DNA of 64,000 nt from Numidum massiliense (GTDB lineage: Bacteria; Bacillota; Bacilli; Thermoactinomycetales; Novibacillaceae), in NCBI RefSeq assembly GCF_001375555.1, contig NZ_CTDZ01000009.1, forward strand, positions 3,155,758 to 3,219,757. Reading direction: 5' to 3'. This document shows positions 39,439-52,427 of the stretch, piece after piece. Both the position numbers and the translations under genes were made by a program. Each line of letters begins with the position of its first letter. Position 1 is the first letter of the stretch. Under the pieces are notes generated by a model. That model did not search any database, was not told the origin of the DNA, and saw only the letters and a program-made list of their open reading frames with translations.

Positions 39439-40347
39439 TCATCTCTTAACGAGCGGCAGCTTAATGGTAAATTGTGTGTACTCATCCACTTGGCTTTGTA
39501 CGAGCACCTTACCACCCTGCATCTGTGCAAGCTCTTTAACAATATAAAGGCCAAGACCACTGCTGCACTTGCTTCTTGCCTTGTCCACTTTATATAGTCG
39601 TTCGAAAATATGAGGTTGTTTATTTTTGGCTATACCAATCCCGTTATCTTTTACTGTGATGCTAATTGTATCGCTATACTGGTTTATGGCGACCTCTAAA
39701 CAGCTGCAACCGCTATGCTCTACTGCGTTTTGAATGAGGTTTGATACCATTCGTTCATATGCTACGACATCGAGGGCAACGATCCATTCCTCATCTGGAA
39801 TTTCTATTTTGGGGGTAATTTCTTTTTGTTCTAATGTAGGCAGCCAATCAATAACGATCTCCTTAGTCCTTTCGCAAATATCGGTATTCTGCATGGACAG
39901 CTGCATTTCTTTAGAATCAATCTTGAACCAGTCAAACAGCGTATCTACAAGCCCCTTTAAGTCATATGCCTTTTTTCTTGCAATTTTTGTGTACTCTTCT
40001 CTTTCGTCACCTTGGACAATACCACTTTCCAGTGCATCTAAATAACCGAGCAATGATGTTAGGGGCGTCCTGACATCGTGTGAAAAGCTTATGAGCAATT
40101 CTTTATTGGCTTTTTCCAGCTTTTTCAACCGAGATAATTCTTTATTATGGGAATAAATGAGGGCATTAACTTCATATCCTAATTTGGAAACTGCTCCGTT
40201 GCCTTTCATAAATACCTTTTTGTTATCTCCGCGCTTAGCTGCTGCGAGCGCATCAAGGATCTGTCTTAACTGTTTCCTCTGCTTAACGAACAGAAATATT
40301 AACAGGCCGCAAACGAGTACGAGGATCACTATAATATAACCGGTCAT
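39439..40347 (-). CDS. Sensor histidine kinase, module B
   Basis: 302 residues with one N-terminal membrane helix (4-21) and no sensor domain. His90 in ISFSHDVRTPLTSLLGYL, N-box LIQNAVEHSG, VKDNGIGI and SSGLGLYIVKEL. It overlaps the regulator by four bases. Same architecture as the module A kinase, but diverged. Confidence 0.92.
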   Translation of the reverse strand: MTGYIIVILVLVCGLLIFLFVKQRKQLRQILDALAAAKRGDNKKVFMKGNGAVSKLGYEVNALIYSHNKELSRLKKLEKANKELLISFSHDVRTPLTSLLGYLDALESGIVQGDEREEYTKIARKKAYDLKGLVDTLFDWFKIDSKEMQLSMQNTDICERTKEIVIDWLPTLEQKEITPKIEIPDEEWIVALDVVAYERMVSNLIQNAVEHSGCSCLEVAINQYSDTISITVKDNGIGIAKNKQPHIFERLYKVDKARSKCSSGLGLYIVKELAQMQGGKVLVQSQVDEYTQFTIKLPLVKR

Positions 40348-41051
40348 TTGCTTTCCCCACCGTTAAATTTATAACCAACGCCCCAAACAGTCTGAATAAA
40401 TTGTGGCTGGTCAGGATTAGGCTCGATTTTTTTACGAACCCTGCGAATATGCACCATAATGTTATTATCATCAAAGGCATAGTCATCCTTCCATACGGCG
40501 CGATAAATTTGTTTTTTTGTAAAAACCTTGCCATTGTTGTTTGCGAGGAAATAAAGCAAATCAAATTCTTTTGCTGTAAGTTCAACGGACGCCCCAGAAA
40601 CTAAAACTTCTCTTTTATCCGCATTGATTGAGAGGTTTTCAAATGTTAACATAAGTTGACTTTGTATATGACTCTCGCCACCTAAGGCGGTGTAGCGCCG
40701 AATGAGCGATTGAACTCTTGCAACAAATTCATTCATGCTAAATGGTTTTGTGAGATAATCGTCCGCACCGAGCCGAAGACCCAAAACAGTGTCGATTTCT
40801 CCATCCTTTGCAGTTAGCATAAGTACCGGTACGCGACTTGTTTTACGCAAATCTGAAAGCACGTCAAAGCCGTTTTTCTGTGGGAGCATGACATCAAGCA
40901 CAATAAGTTGATATCCATTCGTTAAACCTTCTGTAAGACCGTCAGCGCCATTATGTTTGACTGCAACGCTATAGCCCTCTGTTTCAAGGTATTTTTTAAC
41001 AAGAAGACAAAGATCTACATCATCGTCTACGATTAATATTTTTTTCTTCAA
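40344..41051 (-). CDS. OmpR-family response regulator, module B
   Basis: 235 residues: receiver DDD (9-11), Asp53 in VLDVMLPQKNG, Lys in LTKPFSM, winged helix ending WGVGYKFNGG. The TTG start at 41051 is set by GGAGGTGA; upstream codons to 41123 run through a terminator and tRNA. First gene of module B, immediately downstream of the tRNA-Arg terminator with no room for a standard promoter between. Confidence 0.92.
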   Translation of the reverse strand: MKKKILIVDDDVDLCLLVKKYLETEGYSVAVKHNGADGLTEGLTNGYQLIVLDVMLPQKNGFDVLSDLRKTSRVPVLMLTAKDGEIDTVLGLRLGADDYLTKPFSMNEFVARVQSLIRRYTALGGESHIQSQLMLTFENLSINADKREVLVSGASVELTAKEFDLLYFLANNNGKVFTKKQIYRAVWKDDYAFDDNNIMVHIRRVRKKIEPNPDQPQFIQTVWGVGYKFNGGESK

Positions 41052-41066
41052 GATGTCACCTCCACT

Positions 41067-41108
41067 AAAAATGGCGCGGTTTCTCAAGTAATCGAAAAAC
41101 CGCGCCAT
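41067..41108 (-). terminator. Terminator or attenuator between tRNA-Arg and module B
   Basis: ATGGCGCGGTTT and AAACCGCGCCAT form a 12-bp stem followed by TTTTT on the - strand. Its T-run ends only a few bases before the ribosome site of the regulator gene. Confidence 0.88.
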
Positions 41109-41122
41109 ATCAACGTTTTTCA

Positions 41123-41199
41123 TGGCGCGCCCGGCAGGATTCGAACCTGCGACACCCAGTTTAGGAAACTGGTGCTCTATCCTGCTGAGCTACGGGCGC
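41123..41199 (-). tRNA. tRNA-Arg, anticodon CCT
   Basis: 77 bases with encoded CCA, acceptor GCGCCCG/CGGGCGC, anticodon stem CCAGT/ACTGG around TTCCTAA (anticodon CCT, reads AGG), T-arm GCAGGTTCGAATCCTGC. Confidence 0.95.
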
Positions 41200-41340
41200 C
41201 CAATAATTGGCACCGCAATTAATATCAGAAATATGCAAATACGCGATCAGGCATGATTGCGATCGCCATTGGAACATATGTCGTCAATAACCTTAACGAC
41301 TTCGTAAGCGCTACGCTATGTTATTCATGAAAAGGAATTG

Positions 41341-41430
41341 TGGCGGAGAGGGTGGGATTCGAACCCACGGAGGACGCAAGCCCTCTACGGTTTTCAAGAC
41401 CGTCGCCTTCAACCACTCGACCACCTCTCC
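41341..41430 (-). tRNA. tRNA-Ser, anticodon TGA
   Basis: 90 bases, long variable arm, encoded CCA, anticodon stem ACGGT/ACCGT around CTTGAAA (anticodon TGA, reads TCN). Probably co-transcribed with tRNA-Arg(CCT); the 141-bp gap shows no clear terminator. Confidence 0.95.
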
Positions 41431-41447
41431 AAAACAGTAACGAATTA

Positions 41448-41477
41448 ATGATAGCACATTTCCGCTCGCCCCTTCAA
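41448..41477 (-). promoter_or_regulatory. Promoter of the tRNA-Ser(TGA)/tRNA-Arg unit
   Basis: -35 TTGAAG (41472-41477), 18-bp spacer, -10 TATCAT (41448-41453) on the - strand. Confidence 0.6.
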
Positions 41478-41617
41478 GAGGAAAAAAAGGGCGGAGCTCG
41501 CTGTATGCCCTTTTAACAGTAGCATACCCCCGCCCCATCTTCCCCAGTCCCCTCTCCTGTAGCACTAATTTATCCGCTTTTTGGCATGCTGTTACACATG
41601 CTGCCGGGGAAGTGGTG

Positions 41618-42895
41618 TCAATTTGCGATAACCGTCTTGCCGCCCATATAAGGCTGCAAAACGTCGGGAATGGCCACGCTGCCATCTTCCTGTTGGTAGT
41701 ATTCCAAGAGGGCGGCAATCGTGCGGTCGATCGCGAGACCCGATCCGTTTAGCGTGTGCACGAATTCCGGCTTTCCTTTCGATCCGCGCCGAAAGCGGAT
41801 GTTGGCGCGGCGCGCTTGAAAATCTTCGAAGTTGCTACAGGAGGAAATTTCTCGATATGCACCGCTTCCGGCCATCCACACTTCGAGGTCGTACGTTTTC
41901 GCTGCTGAAAAGCCGAGATCGCCCGTGCACAAGTTGACGACGCGGTAAGGGAGTCCCAACAACTCGAGCACCCGTTCCGCTTGTCCGACTAACGTTTCCA
42001 ACTCAGCATACGAGTCCTCCGGTTTCACGAACCGCACCAGCTCGACTTTATGAAATTGGTGCAGGCGGATTAACCCGCGCGTATCGCGGCCGTGCGCACC
42101 CGCCTCAGAGCGAAAACAGGAGCTGTAGGCGGTAAAGCAGCTTGGCAAATCTTTTTCGGCCAACACGTCGTCACGGTAGTAATTCGTGACAGGTACTTCC
42201 GCCGTAGGGATTAAGTAGTAGTTGCTGTCCTCTAATTTAAACGCGTCTTCCGCAAATTTCGGTAACTGCCCCGTCCCGGTCATACTTTGCCGATTGACGA
42301 TGTACGGCGGTACGAGTTCCTTATACCCGTGCGCATCCACGTGCAAATCGAGCATAAAGTTGACGAGCGCGCGCTCTAGCCGTGCCCCTGCTCCTGTATA
42401 AAATACGAAGCGCGAACCAGTCACTTTACCCGCCCGTTCCCAATCGCAGATTCCTAACTCAGCTGCGATGTCCCAATGCATTTTCGGCGCAAAGCTGCGC
42501 TCGGCGGGTTCGCCGACGTAGCGCACGGGGACGTTGTCGGCATCGGACTCCCCGTCGGGGACACTGTCGTGGGGTACGTTCGGGATCCCCAGTAACACCT
42601 GTTGTAACTTAGCTTCCGCCTCCCGCAACTGTTCATCTAACCGCTTAATTTGTTCCCCGACTTCGCGCATTGCGCGAATGTCCGCTTCCGCGTCTTCGCC
42701 TGCTTTTTTCTTCTGGGCAATTTGCTGTGAGACGCTGTTACGTTCACTCTTCAATTGTTCACTTTCTTTTAGCAGTTTGCGCCGCTGCACATCTAAGCTA
42801 GAAAACTGCTCCAGTGCCTCGGCTGCTTCGCCGCGCCGGGATAACCGCTCTTTGTACGCCGCAAAATGTTGCCGCAGCTTCTTCATATCCAACAC
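41618..42895 (-). CDS. serS: Seryl-tRNA synthetase
   Basis: 425-residue class II synthetase: N-terminal helical arm (30-105) that contacts the long variable arm of tRNA-Ser, motif 2 [21 protein letters not shown] and motif 3 [16 protein letters not shown] 42895 follows AAAGGAG. It lies near tRNA-Ser(TGA) and is controlled by its own T-box leader. Confidence 0.97.
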   Translation of the reverse strand: MLDMKKLRQHFAAYKERLSRRGEAAEALEQFSSLDVQRRKLLKESEQLKSERNSVSQQIAQKKKAGEDAEADIRAMREVGEQIKRLDEQLREAEAKLQQVLLGIPNVPHDSVPDGESDADNVPVRYVGEPAERSFAPKMHWDIAAELGICDWERAGKVTGSRFVFYTGAGARLERALVNFMLDLHVDAHGYKELVPPYIVNRQSMTGTGQLPKFAEDAFKLEDSNYYLIPTAEVPVTNYYRDDVLAEKDLPSCFTAYSSCFRSEAGAHGRDTRGLIRLHQFHKVELVRFVKPEDSYAELETLVGQAERVLELLGLPYRVVNLCTGDLGFSAAKTYDLEVWMAGSGAYREISSCSNFEDFQARRANIRFRRGSKGKPEFVHTLNGSGLAIDRTIAALLEYYQQEDGSVAIPDVLQPYMGGKTVIAN

Positions 42896-42913
42896 GACAC
42901 ACCACTCCTTTCA

Positions 42914-43152
42914 AAAAAGTAAAAGGCCCTTCCACCCCGTAAAAGGGACGGAAGGACCGCGTTGCCACCCTAATTGGCAGAATTGTTTCCTGCCCACTTT
43001 CGTTTCGATAACGGTGAATGCCGTCTTCGCGCTCAGAGGTGGATTCGCCTTTTTACCTGCACCGGTTCACAGCGACCACCGGCTCTCTGCAGCAGTATAT
43101 AAAAGGTTACTCGGTCTCGTCATCGCGTGTTAATGTATAATCCTTTAAGTCA
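42914..43152 (-). promoter_or_regulatory. T-box riboswitch controlling serS, Ser (TCC) specifier
   Basis: On the - strand the T-box core AGGGTGGCAACGCGG (42957-42971) is followed by a terminator hairpin (CCTTCC/GGAAGG, T-run at 42914-42919). Stem I has AGAGAGCCGG and the specifier loop GGCGAATCCACC with TCC at 43041-43043. Aligned against the metG leader the two specifiers fall at the same place. Confidence 0.92.
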
Positions 43153-43158
43153 CCTTAT

Positions 43159-43187
43159 ATTTTACAGTAACCATTTCCTGTTGACAA
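43159..43187 (-). promoter_or_regulatory. serS promoter
   Basis: -35 TTGTCA (43182-43187), 17-bp spacer, -10 TAAAAT (43159-43164) on the - strand. The rest of the gap up to 43365 shows no gene. Confidence 0.7.
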
Positions 43188-43365
43188 CTCACCTGCTATT
43201 TAGGAATACGAACAAATGATGTGCTGTCATTCGTTTTACCCATAAGCAGAGGCATTTATACGTTATAGCTACGACTTTGGCGACATGTTCAGCGACTGAA
43301 GAGCCGTTGCCAGCAAGCGTACACCTTACATTAAACAGTCGTAGAAACGCGGTTAACTAAGCCAA

Positions 43366-44649
43366 CTAGGAGAACAGCCCTTTGATGCTGTCGGCAATTC
43401 CGTTGAAGAAGTTGACGAAAATGTCCTTGATGCTGCGGAAAAATAGCCGCAGCCAACTCGCTTCTTCGACATCGTCTTTCGCGACGAGCTTTACCGGCTC
43501 AATGTTCGGAACCGGCTTTCCGTTTATAGTATAAGTGACTTCCCCGACGACATCACCTTTTTTAATTGGGGCTTGCAAATCGCCTTTCAACGTCACTTGC
43601 GGTTTGTACTTCTTCTCTGCAGACGTTTTGTAAGCCATGCGCACCCGCGCCGCCGTCGTGACGCCGACTTCTGTTTCCGTGCCACCCGTCACTTCAACTG
43701 TCTCGAAACCTTTTACTGTAGCGTTTTTCTTCATAAATTCTTTCACTTTGAAGTTAGAAAAACCGTAGTCTAGCAGCTTTTTCGTCTCTTCAAAGCGCGT
43801 GTTGCGCGACTTTGTCCCCATGACGACTGTAATGAGACGCATCTTACCCCGCTTGGCCGTTCCAGTAAAGCAAGCGCCAGCGGCATCCGTTTCGCCCGTT
43901 TTAAGGCCATCGACACCTTCGTACTCAAAATCGAGACCTTTAATCATCCAGTTCCAGTTGACCATATCGATCGCACCCGGTTCTCCTTTGCGGAACGTTT
44001 GCTCCGGAATCGTGGAGAACTCCGTAATTTCTGGGTAATCCTGCAGTAAATGTCGTGCGAGCGTCGCGCTGTCCTTCGCCGACATATAATGCTTGCCGCC
44101 TACTTTTGGCGGATCGGGATACATGTTTTGCGGCAAACCGGTACTGTTGCGAAAATGGGTATTTATTAACCCCATTTTTTTCGCTTTGGCGTTCATCTGC
44201 TCGACGAAAGCCGTCTCGTCGCCAGCGAGTAACTCCGCCAAGGCGACGGTGGCGTCGTTCGCGGAATAGACGGACATGGCGGTAAACAGTTCTTTCACCG
44301 TACGTACTTCTTTTTCCGCTAACCACACTTGTGAGCCTTCAATTTTTGACGCGTTCGCGCTCACCTTTACTTTTTGATCCCAACTGATGTCACCTTTTTT
44401 AATCGCTTCGAGCACCAAATACTCGGCCATCATTTTTGTCATACTGGCGGGAGGTAAGGGCGTATCTTCCTTCTTTGCAAGCAAAATACTACCGGATTCC
44501 GCATCCATTACAACGTATGATTTTGCCTTGATCTTTGGTGTTTTTTCCGCCGCCTGTGCACGCGGAGCAAATCCTCCGCTTACGAGCAGCAAGATGAAGG
44601 CGAGAATTGTCATTCGCCACAACCACGGCTTTGCCTTCTCTTTAATCAC
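43366..44649 (-). CDS. dacA: D-alanyl-D-alanine carboxypeptidase (PBP5, DacA)
   Basis: Trims the terminal D-Ala of peptidoglycan stem peptides. 427 residues: signal peptide ending ASGFAPRAQAA-like region near residue 33, SxxK motif PASMTK, SxN in VYSAND, KTG in LKTGETD, then the PBP5 C-terminal domain and an amphipathic anchor helix (WLRLFFRSIKDIFVNFF). GTG 44649 is chosen from GGGAGGTGG. Downstream of guaB as in B. subtilis. Confidence 0.95.
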   Translation of the reverse strand: MIKEKAKPWLWRMTILAFILLLVSGGFAPRAQAAEKTPKIKAKSYVVMDAESGSILLAKKEDTPLPPASMTKMMAEYLVLEAIKKGDISWDQKVKVSANASKIEGSQVWLAEKEVRTVKELFTAMSVYSANDATVALAELLAGDETAFVEQMNAKAKKMGLINTHFRNSTGLPQNMYPDPPKVGGKHYMSAKDSATLARHLLQDYPEITEFSTIPEQTFRKGEPGAIDMVNWNWMIKGLDFEYEGVDGLKTGETDAAGACFTGTAKRGKMRLITVVMGTKSRNTRFEETKKLLDYGFSNFKVKEFMKKNATVKGFETVEVTGGTETEVGVTTAARVRMAYKTSAEKKYKPQVTLKGDLQAPIKKGDVVGEVTYTINGKPVPNIEPVKLVAKDDVEEASWLRLFFRSIKDIFVNFFNGIADSIKGLFS

Positions 44650-44717
44650 GAGGCCACCTCCCGAGTCACTCTCCCAATATGTACAAGCCGTAAATATTGT
44701 ATCACAAGCGCACACAC

Positions 44718-44743
44718 AAAAGAAGACAGGGAATACATCCCTG
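44718..44743 (-). terminator. Probable guaB terminator
   Basis: CAGGGA and TCCCTG stem (44727-44743) followed by TCTTCTTTTG on the - strand; short and imperfect T-run. Confidence 0.55.
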
Positions 44744-44806
44744 CCCTCGTTGACCGCTCCAATTTATGCCATGCAAACAAATTCCCGTTTATGCAGGCTT
44801 ACTTCC

Positions 44807-46279
<1,473 letters not shown>

Positions 46280-46302
46280 TTAGACGTCGTCTTATTTTAT
46301 GC

Positions 46303-46332
46303 AGTGTAACAAAACGTATAAAAGCCTGTCAA
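46303..46332 (-). promoter_or_regulatory. guaB promoter
   Basis: -35 TTGACA (46327-46332), 18-bp spacer, -10 TACACT (46303-46308) on the - strand. Confidence 0.75.
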
Positions 46333-46365
46333 GGTAATAAAAATAGGCGTTAAGGAGGCAATCGT

Positions 46366-47505
46366 GTGACGCGTTCGAACCGTTACGTTTTCGCTGAACA
46401 ACCAGAGCAAAAAATGTGGGATACACTTTTGTTTTTAGAGGGTGAAACGGCCGCGCGGCAGCTACTCGAGCACCGCTATAGCACACGCGAGATAAACGAC
46501 GCCTCAAGGTTAGCTTTTCAAAACAGCGCGCCATTTATATATTATTTAAAGCAAGCTCGCGCATATTTCCTCACCGCCCAGTCGGCGAGCTTACTCGTTA
46601 AACCGCCGCTGCTCTACTACGGCATGATGGGGCTGACGAAGGCGTACGTGCTCACACTCGACCCGTTCTACCCCAACCAGACGAGCTTGCTTAAACACGG
46701 TATGACGACGCGCAAATTGAAAAAGCGCGCCTACGATTTACTCGCGGACAGCGTAAAAGTACAAAAAGAAGGCTTATTACCGCACGTGTTGCGTTTACTC
46801 GGGCTAAGACAAGCGCTAGAGGAAAAGTTTGAGCTCCACCACTTGTTCGGCCAACTACCGCATTTGTACGACGTATGCGCTCAAGTGGCATGCCCTTCGT
46901 ACCTCGAACCGCTCGTCGTCGAAGGGGTACCTTCCACTCGTGAGAGTGGCAGCAGCAATGAAAACAGCGGCACAAGTAGCAGGCACGGTACCTCGATCTT
47001 AGTGCAACAAACGGTCCTCGACCACTTTCACTTAAGTGCCGCAAGTTTTGTACACCTGCTCAACCGACACCATACGACGCTGGAGGGCGGCCAGTTCCAA
47101 TTACAAGTGGGCGAAGAGGCTGTGCGCGAAGGAAGGGCGCAATGCGCTTCACGCGGATCATACGTGTCCCTCGTATGGTATCATCCCCACGTTAGCCACG
47201 TCTCGGAGTCCGGCAGTGGCTTTCAAAACGATTTGATCGTCGGCGATTCGTCGAGCCGCTTCTTTTTGCGGTTGCTCACTGAGCGTAAGTTCCACCTACC
47301 GGAATTTTCCTATTACCTGCTGTTAGTGTTCCATCTCGGGATGCTCGCCCGCTACGAACCCGAGCGGTGGGGTGAAATCGTCCTCGGCTTCGGCAGTGAC
47401 GAGTTATACGTCGTGCACGCGATCGTGCAAGCGGCGGAACAGCATTTTCCGAATTTATTAGTAAGTGAGCTGCTGCAGGAACGATTCGTTTTTCGCCACA
47501 TGTAA
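46366..47505 (+). CDS. YaaC-like protein of unknown function
   Basis: 379 residues, cytosolic, no known catalytic motif. Resembles B. subtilis YaaC in length, in the opening (MWDTLLFLEGETAARQLL) and in the LLYYGMMGLTKAY motif. It has a Ser-rich insertion near residues 190-205 (ESGSSNENSGTSSRHG). It is on the + strand, opposite its neighbours, between gyrA and guaB, the same place and orientation relation as in B. subtilis apart from the missing rRNA operon. GTG start with AAGGAGG. Confidence 0.85.
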   Translation: MTRSNRYVFAEQPEQKMWDTLLFLEGETAARQLLEHRYSTREINDASRLAFQNSAPFIYYLKQARAYFLTAQSASLLVKPPLLYYGMMGLTKAYVLTLDPFYPNQTSLLKHGMTTRKLKKRAYDLLADSVKVQKEGLLPHVLRLLGLRQALEEKFELHHLFGQLPHLYDVCAQVACPSYLEPLVVEGVPSTRESGSSNENSGTSSRHGTSILVQQTVLDHFHLSAASFVHLLNRHHTTLEGGQFQLQVGEEAVREGRAQCASRGSYVSLVWYHPHVSHVSESGSGFQNDLIVGDSSSRFFLRLLTERKFHLPEFSYYLLLVFHLGMLARYEPERWGEIVLGFGSDELYVVHAIVQAAEQHFPNLLVSELLQERFVFRHM

Positions 47506-47666
47506 GCGGGCTTGCAGCTACCGAAAACGAACGCTGACGAGATCAGAAAGGATAAGAATAGAGCCGGCCAACATCGCTGCAGGGCCGCCCCCTATGACTA
47601 ACACCCGTTCTTTTGTCCCCCAGCGGTTTGTTTTCCGCTCACGACTACATCTCCGTTAATGACAAT

Positions 47667-50213
47667 CTACTCGTCGCGGTCGGATCCGTCCTCATACCGA
47701 GACTGTTCCCCGTCAATCGGATCTTCTTCGTCCTGTTCGCCTTCACTTACGTCTTTACCGTCATGGGCGTTCGCCTCTTCCACCCGATTGTCCATCTCTT
47801 CAACGCGAGCAATCGTCGCAACCTGTTCCTCGTCTTTCAGGGCGATCAACTTCACCCCTTGCGTATTGCGGCCCATGACAGAAATTCCGTTCACTGACTG
47901 TCGAATGATAACGCCCGCTTCAGTGACGATCATTAAATCGTCGTCTTCTAAAATGACCTTTATCCCGACGATTTCACCGTTACGTTTGGTGATGTTGAGT
48001 GTTTTGATCCCTTTACCTCCGCGCGTTTGCAAACGGTACTCGTCCAAAGACGTCCGCTTGCCGTAACCGCCTGTAGTGACGACGAGGACGTGTGCGTCTT
48101 CTTTGACGATATCCATCCCGACGACTTTGTCTCCAGCGGACAAAGTAATCCCTTTGACGCCCGTTGCGTTGCGGCCCATCGTGCGCACGTTTTTTTCCGA
48201 GAAGCGAATCGATTGCCCGTGCGCCGTACCCATAATGATTTCTCGGTCGCCGTCCGTGAGTCGCACGTCGATCAGTTCGTCGCCTTCGCGCAAGTTGATC
48301 GCAATGAGGCCTGCTTTGCGGATATTCGTATAGTCGACGAGCCGCGTTTTTTTCACGATACCGTGACGGGTAGCGAAAAACAAGAACAGCTCCTCAGAGA
48401 ATTGGGTGACGGGAATAATTGCTTCGATGTATTCACCACGCTCGATTTGAATTAAGTTGATAATCGGCGTGCCGCGCGCAGCGCGCCCCATCTCCGGTAT
48501 TTCGTACGCCTTTAGGCGGTATACCTTGCCGAGGTTTGAGAAAAATAAAATGTAATTGTGCGAGTTGGTAATGATCATCTGTTCGACGAAGTCGTCTTCT
48601 TTCGTTCCCATCCCGCTCATGCCGCGCCCGCCGCGCTTCTGACTGCGGTACGTCGATAGCGGCATCCGCTTCGTATAGCCGCTGTGAGTCAGAAGAACGG
48701 CGACTTCCTCTTCCGGTATGAGGTCTTCCATCTCGATGTCGCCTGGATCGTACGTAATACGCGTGCGCCGCTCATCCGCGTACTGTTCCTTAACGGCGAG
48801 TAATTCTTCGCGGATGACGGCGAGGATCTTCAGTTCGTCAGCGAGAATCGCCCGTAATTCGCTAATCGTTTGTTGCAGTTCGGCGTATTCCGCTTCGATT
48901 TTTTCCCGCTCCAGGCCTGTTAGGCGCTGCAACCGCATGTCGAGAATCGCTTGTGCTTGTTTTTCCGACAAATCGAAGCGATTCATTAAGACTGTTCTCG
49001 CTTCTTCCGTCGTCTTAGAGCCGCGAATTAAGCGAATCACTTCGTCCAAGTTATCGAGCGCGATGCGCAAGCCTTCTAAAATGTGGGCGCGTGCGAGTGC
49101 TTTATCGAGATCGAATTGCGTACGCCGCCGGATGACGTCTTTTTGGTGCTCCAAATAGTGGTAGAGAGCGTCGCGCAAGTTCAACATGCGAGGTTCGCCG
49201 TTTACGAGAGCGATCATGTTGACGCCGAAACTCGATTGTAACGCCGTTTGCTTATACAAGTTATTGAGCACGACTTGCGGGTTGGCGTCACGTCGCACTT
49301 CGATGACAATGCGGAGTCCGTCGCGGTCCGATTCATCGCGCAAGTCGGTAATATCTTCTATCTTTTTCTCGCGCACGAGTTCGGCAATCCGCTCAATGAG
49401 ACGCGCTTTATTCACTAGGTACGGGATTTCTTCGACAATGATCTTGCTTTTACCGCTCTTCGCCTCTTCGATAAACGCCTTAGCGCGCATGACGATACTA
49501 CCGCGCCCGGTAGCGTACGCTTCGCGAATCCCCTTCATACCGAGAATGAGAGCCCCGGTAGGAAAGTCTGGCCCTTTAATATGTTTGGCCAATTCGTCGA
49601 CCGTCGCATCCGGGGCGTCGATGAGGTGGACGACTCCGTCGATCACTTCACCTAAATTGTGTGGTGGAATGTTTGTCGCCATGCCGACGGCGATTCCCGA
49701 CGTCCCGTTGACGAGTAAGTTTGGAAAGCGCGCCGGCAGTACGTGTGGTTCTCGCTCCTCACCGTCGTAGTTAGGACCGAAATCGACGGTGTTTTTGCCA
49801 ATATCCCTTAGTAGTTCGGTGGCAATTTTTTCTAAGCGCGCTTCGGTGTAACGGGGGGCCGCAGCGGCATCTCCGTCGATCGAGCCAAAGTTGCCGTGCC
49901 CGTCAACTAACGTGTACCGTTGAGAAAAATCTTGCGCCAAGCGCACCATCGTTTCATAAGCGGGACCGTCGCCGTGCGGATGGTATTTCCCGATGACCTC
50001 CCCGACGATACGCGCCGATTTTTTGTATGGCTTATCCGGGGTCACCCCCAATTCGTTCATCGCGTGCAAAATACGGCGGTGGACCGGCTTAAGGCCGTCG
50101 CGCACGTCGGGGAGCGCCCGACTGACGATGACACTCATCGCGTAGTCCATGAACGAATGGCGCATTTCTTGACTTATATTTACTTCGAGAATTCGCTCGT
50201 TACGTTCCGACAT
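47667..50213 (-). CDS. gyrA: DNA gyrase subunit A
   Basis: Breakage-reunion subunit, catalytic Tyr122 (PRYTEARL). 848 residues, longer than the 821 of B. subtilis because of an acidic tail. C-terminal beta-pinwheel with GyrA-box QKRGGRG. Odd features: the quinolone-resistance-determining region reads HGDGPAYET, i.e. Gly83 and Pro84 in place of the usual Ser-Ala, and residue 116 is Ala and 120 Pro (usually Ser, Met). The rest of the core is ordinary. 24 bp after gyrB, so co-transcribed. Confidence 0.97.
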   Translation of the reverse strand: MSERNERILEVNISQEMRHSFMDYAMSVIVSRALPDVRDGLKPVHRRILHAMNELGVTPDKPYKKSARIVGEVIGKYHPHGDGPAYETMVRLAQDFSQRYTLVDGHGNFGSIDGDAAAAPRYTEARLEKIATELLRDIGKNTVDFGPNYDGEEREPHVLPARFPNLLVNGTSGIAVGMATNIPPHNLGEVIDGVVHLIDAPDATVDELAKHIKGPDFPTGALILGMKGIREAYATGRGSIVMRAKAFIEEAKSGKSKIIVEEIPYLVNKARLIERIAELVREKKIEDITDLRDESDRDGLRIVIEVRRDANPQVVLNNLYKQTALQSSFGVNMIALVNGEPRMLNLRDALYHYLEHQKDVIRRRTQFDLDKALARAHILEGLRIALDNLDEVIRLIRGSKTTEEARTVLMNRFDLSEKQAQAILDMRLQRLTGLEREKIEAEYAELQQTISELRAILADELKILAVIREELLAVKEQYADERRTRITYDPGDIEMEDLIPEEEVAVLLTHSGYTKRMPLSTYRSQKRGGRGMSGMGTKEDDFVEQMIITNSHNYILFFSNLGKVYRLKAYEIPEMGRAARGTPIINLIQIERGEYIEAIIPVTQFSEELFLFFATRHGIVKKTRLVDYTNIRKAGLIAINLREGDELIDVRLTDGDREIIMGTAHGQSIRFSEKNVRTMGRNATGVKGITLSAGDKVVGMDIVKEDAHVLVVTTGGYGKRTSLDEYRLQTRGGKGIKTLNITKRNGEIVGIKVILEDDDLMIVTEAGVIIRQSVNGISVMGRNTQGVKLIALKDEEQVATIARVEEMDNRVEEANAHDGKDVSEGEQDEEDPIDGEQSRYEDGSDRDE

Positions 50214-50237
50214 GAAATAATCCTCCGCTCATTCGTA

Positions 50238-52172
<1,935 letters not shown>

Positions 52173-52193
52173 TCACCTACTCCATATCATTTG

Positions 52194-52427
52194 TCAGTAA
52201 ATGGATGATTCCAATCGGCGCTTTAACGTGAAAGATGAAATGGGTGAATAGTACAACCCTCGCTTCGTCACCACGATTGACTTTATTTCTTCCGCTTCCG
52301 CTAAATACCGATACCGTTCGCCAAACGCGTGCCGTGGCAGCGGCGCTGTCTTTTCGATATCGATCGAGAGCACAGCAATAACAGCATCTGCTTGGATGAC
52401 GGTCGTCCCGCCGATATCGACATACAT
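52194..52427 (-). CDS. remB: Extracellular matrix regulator RemB (YaaB)
   Basis: 77-residue DUF370 protein; in B. subtilis RemB helps activate matrix genes. Motifs MYVDIGGTTVIQADAVIAVL and KSIVVTKRGLYYSPISS. Its ATG overlaps the recF stop by one base, so translation is coupled. Position recF-remB-gyrB is conserved. Confidence 0.93.
   Translation of the reverse strand: MYVDIGGTTVIQADAVIAVLSIDIEKTAPLPRHAFGERYRYLAEAEEIKSIVVTKRGLYYSPISSFTLKRRLESSIY

Noticed and set aside
47506-47666. Possible small gene or terminator between yaaC-like and gyrA stops
   Set aside because: Only a weak AGCGG/CCGCT hairpin without T-run and short open frames without ribosome sites.
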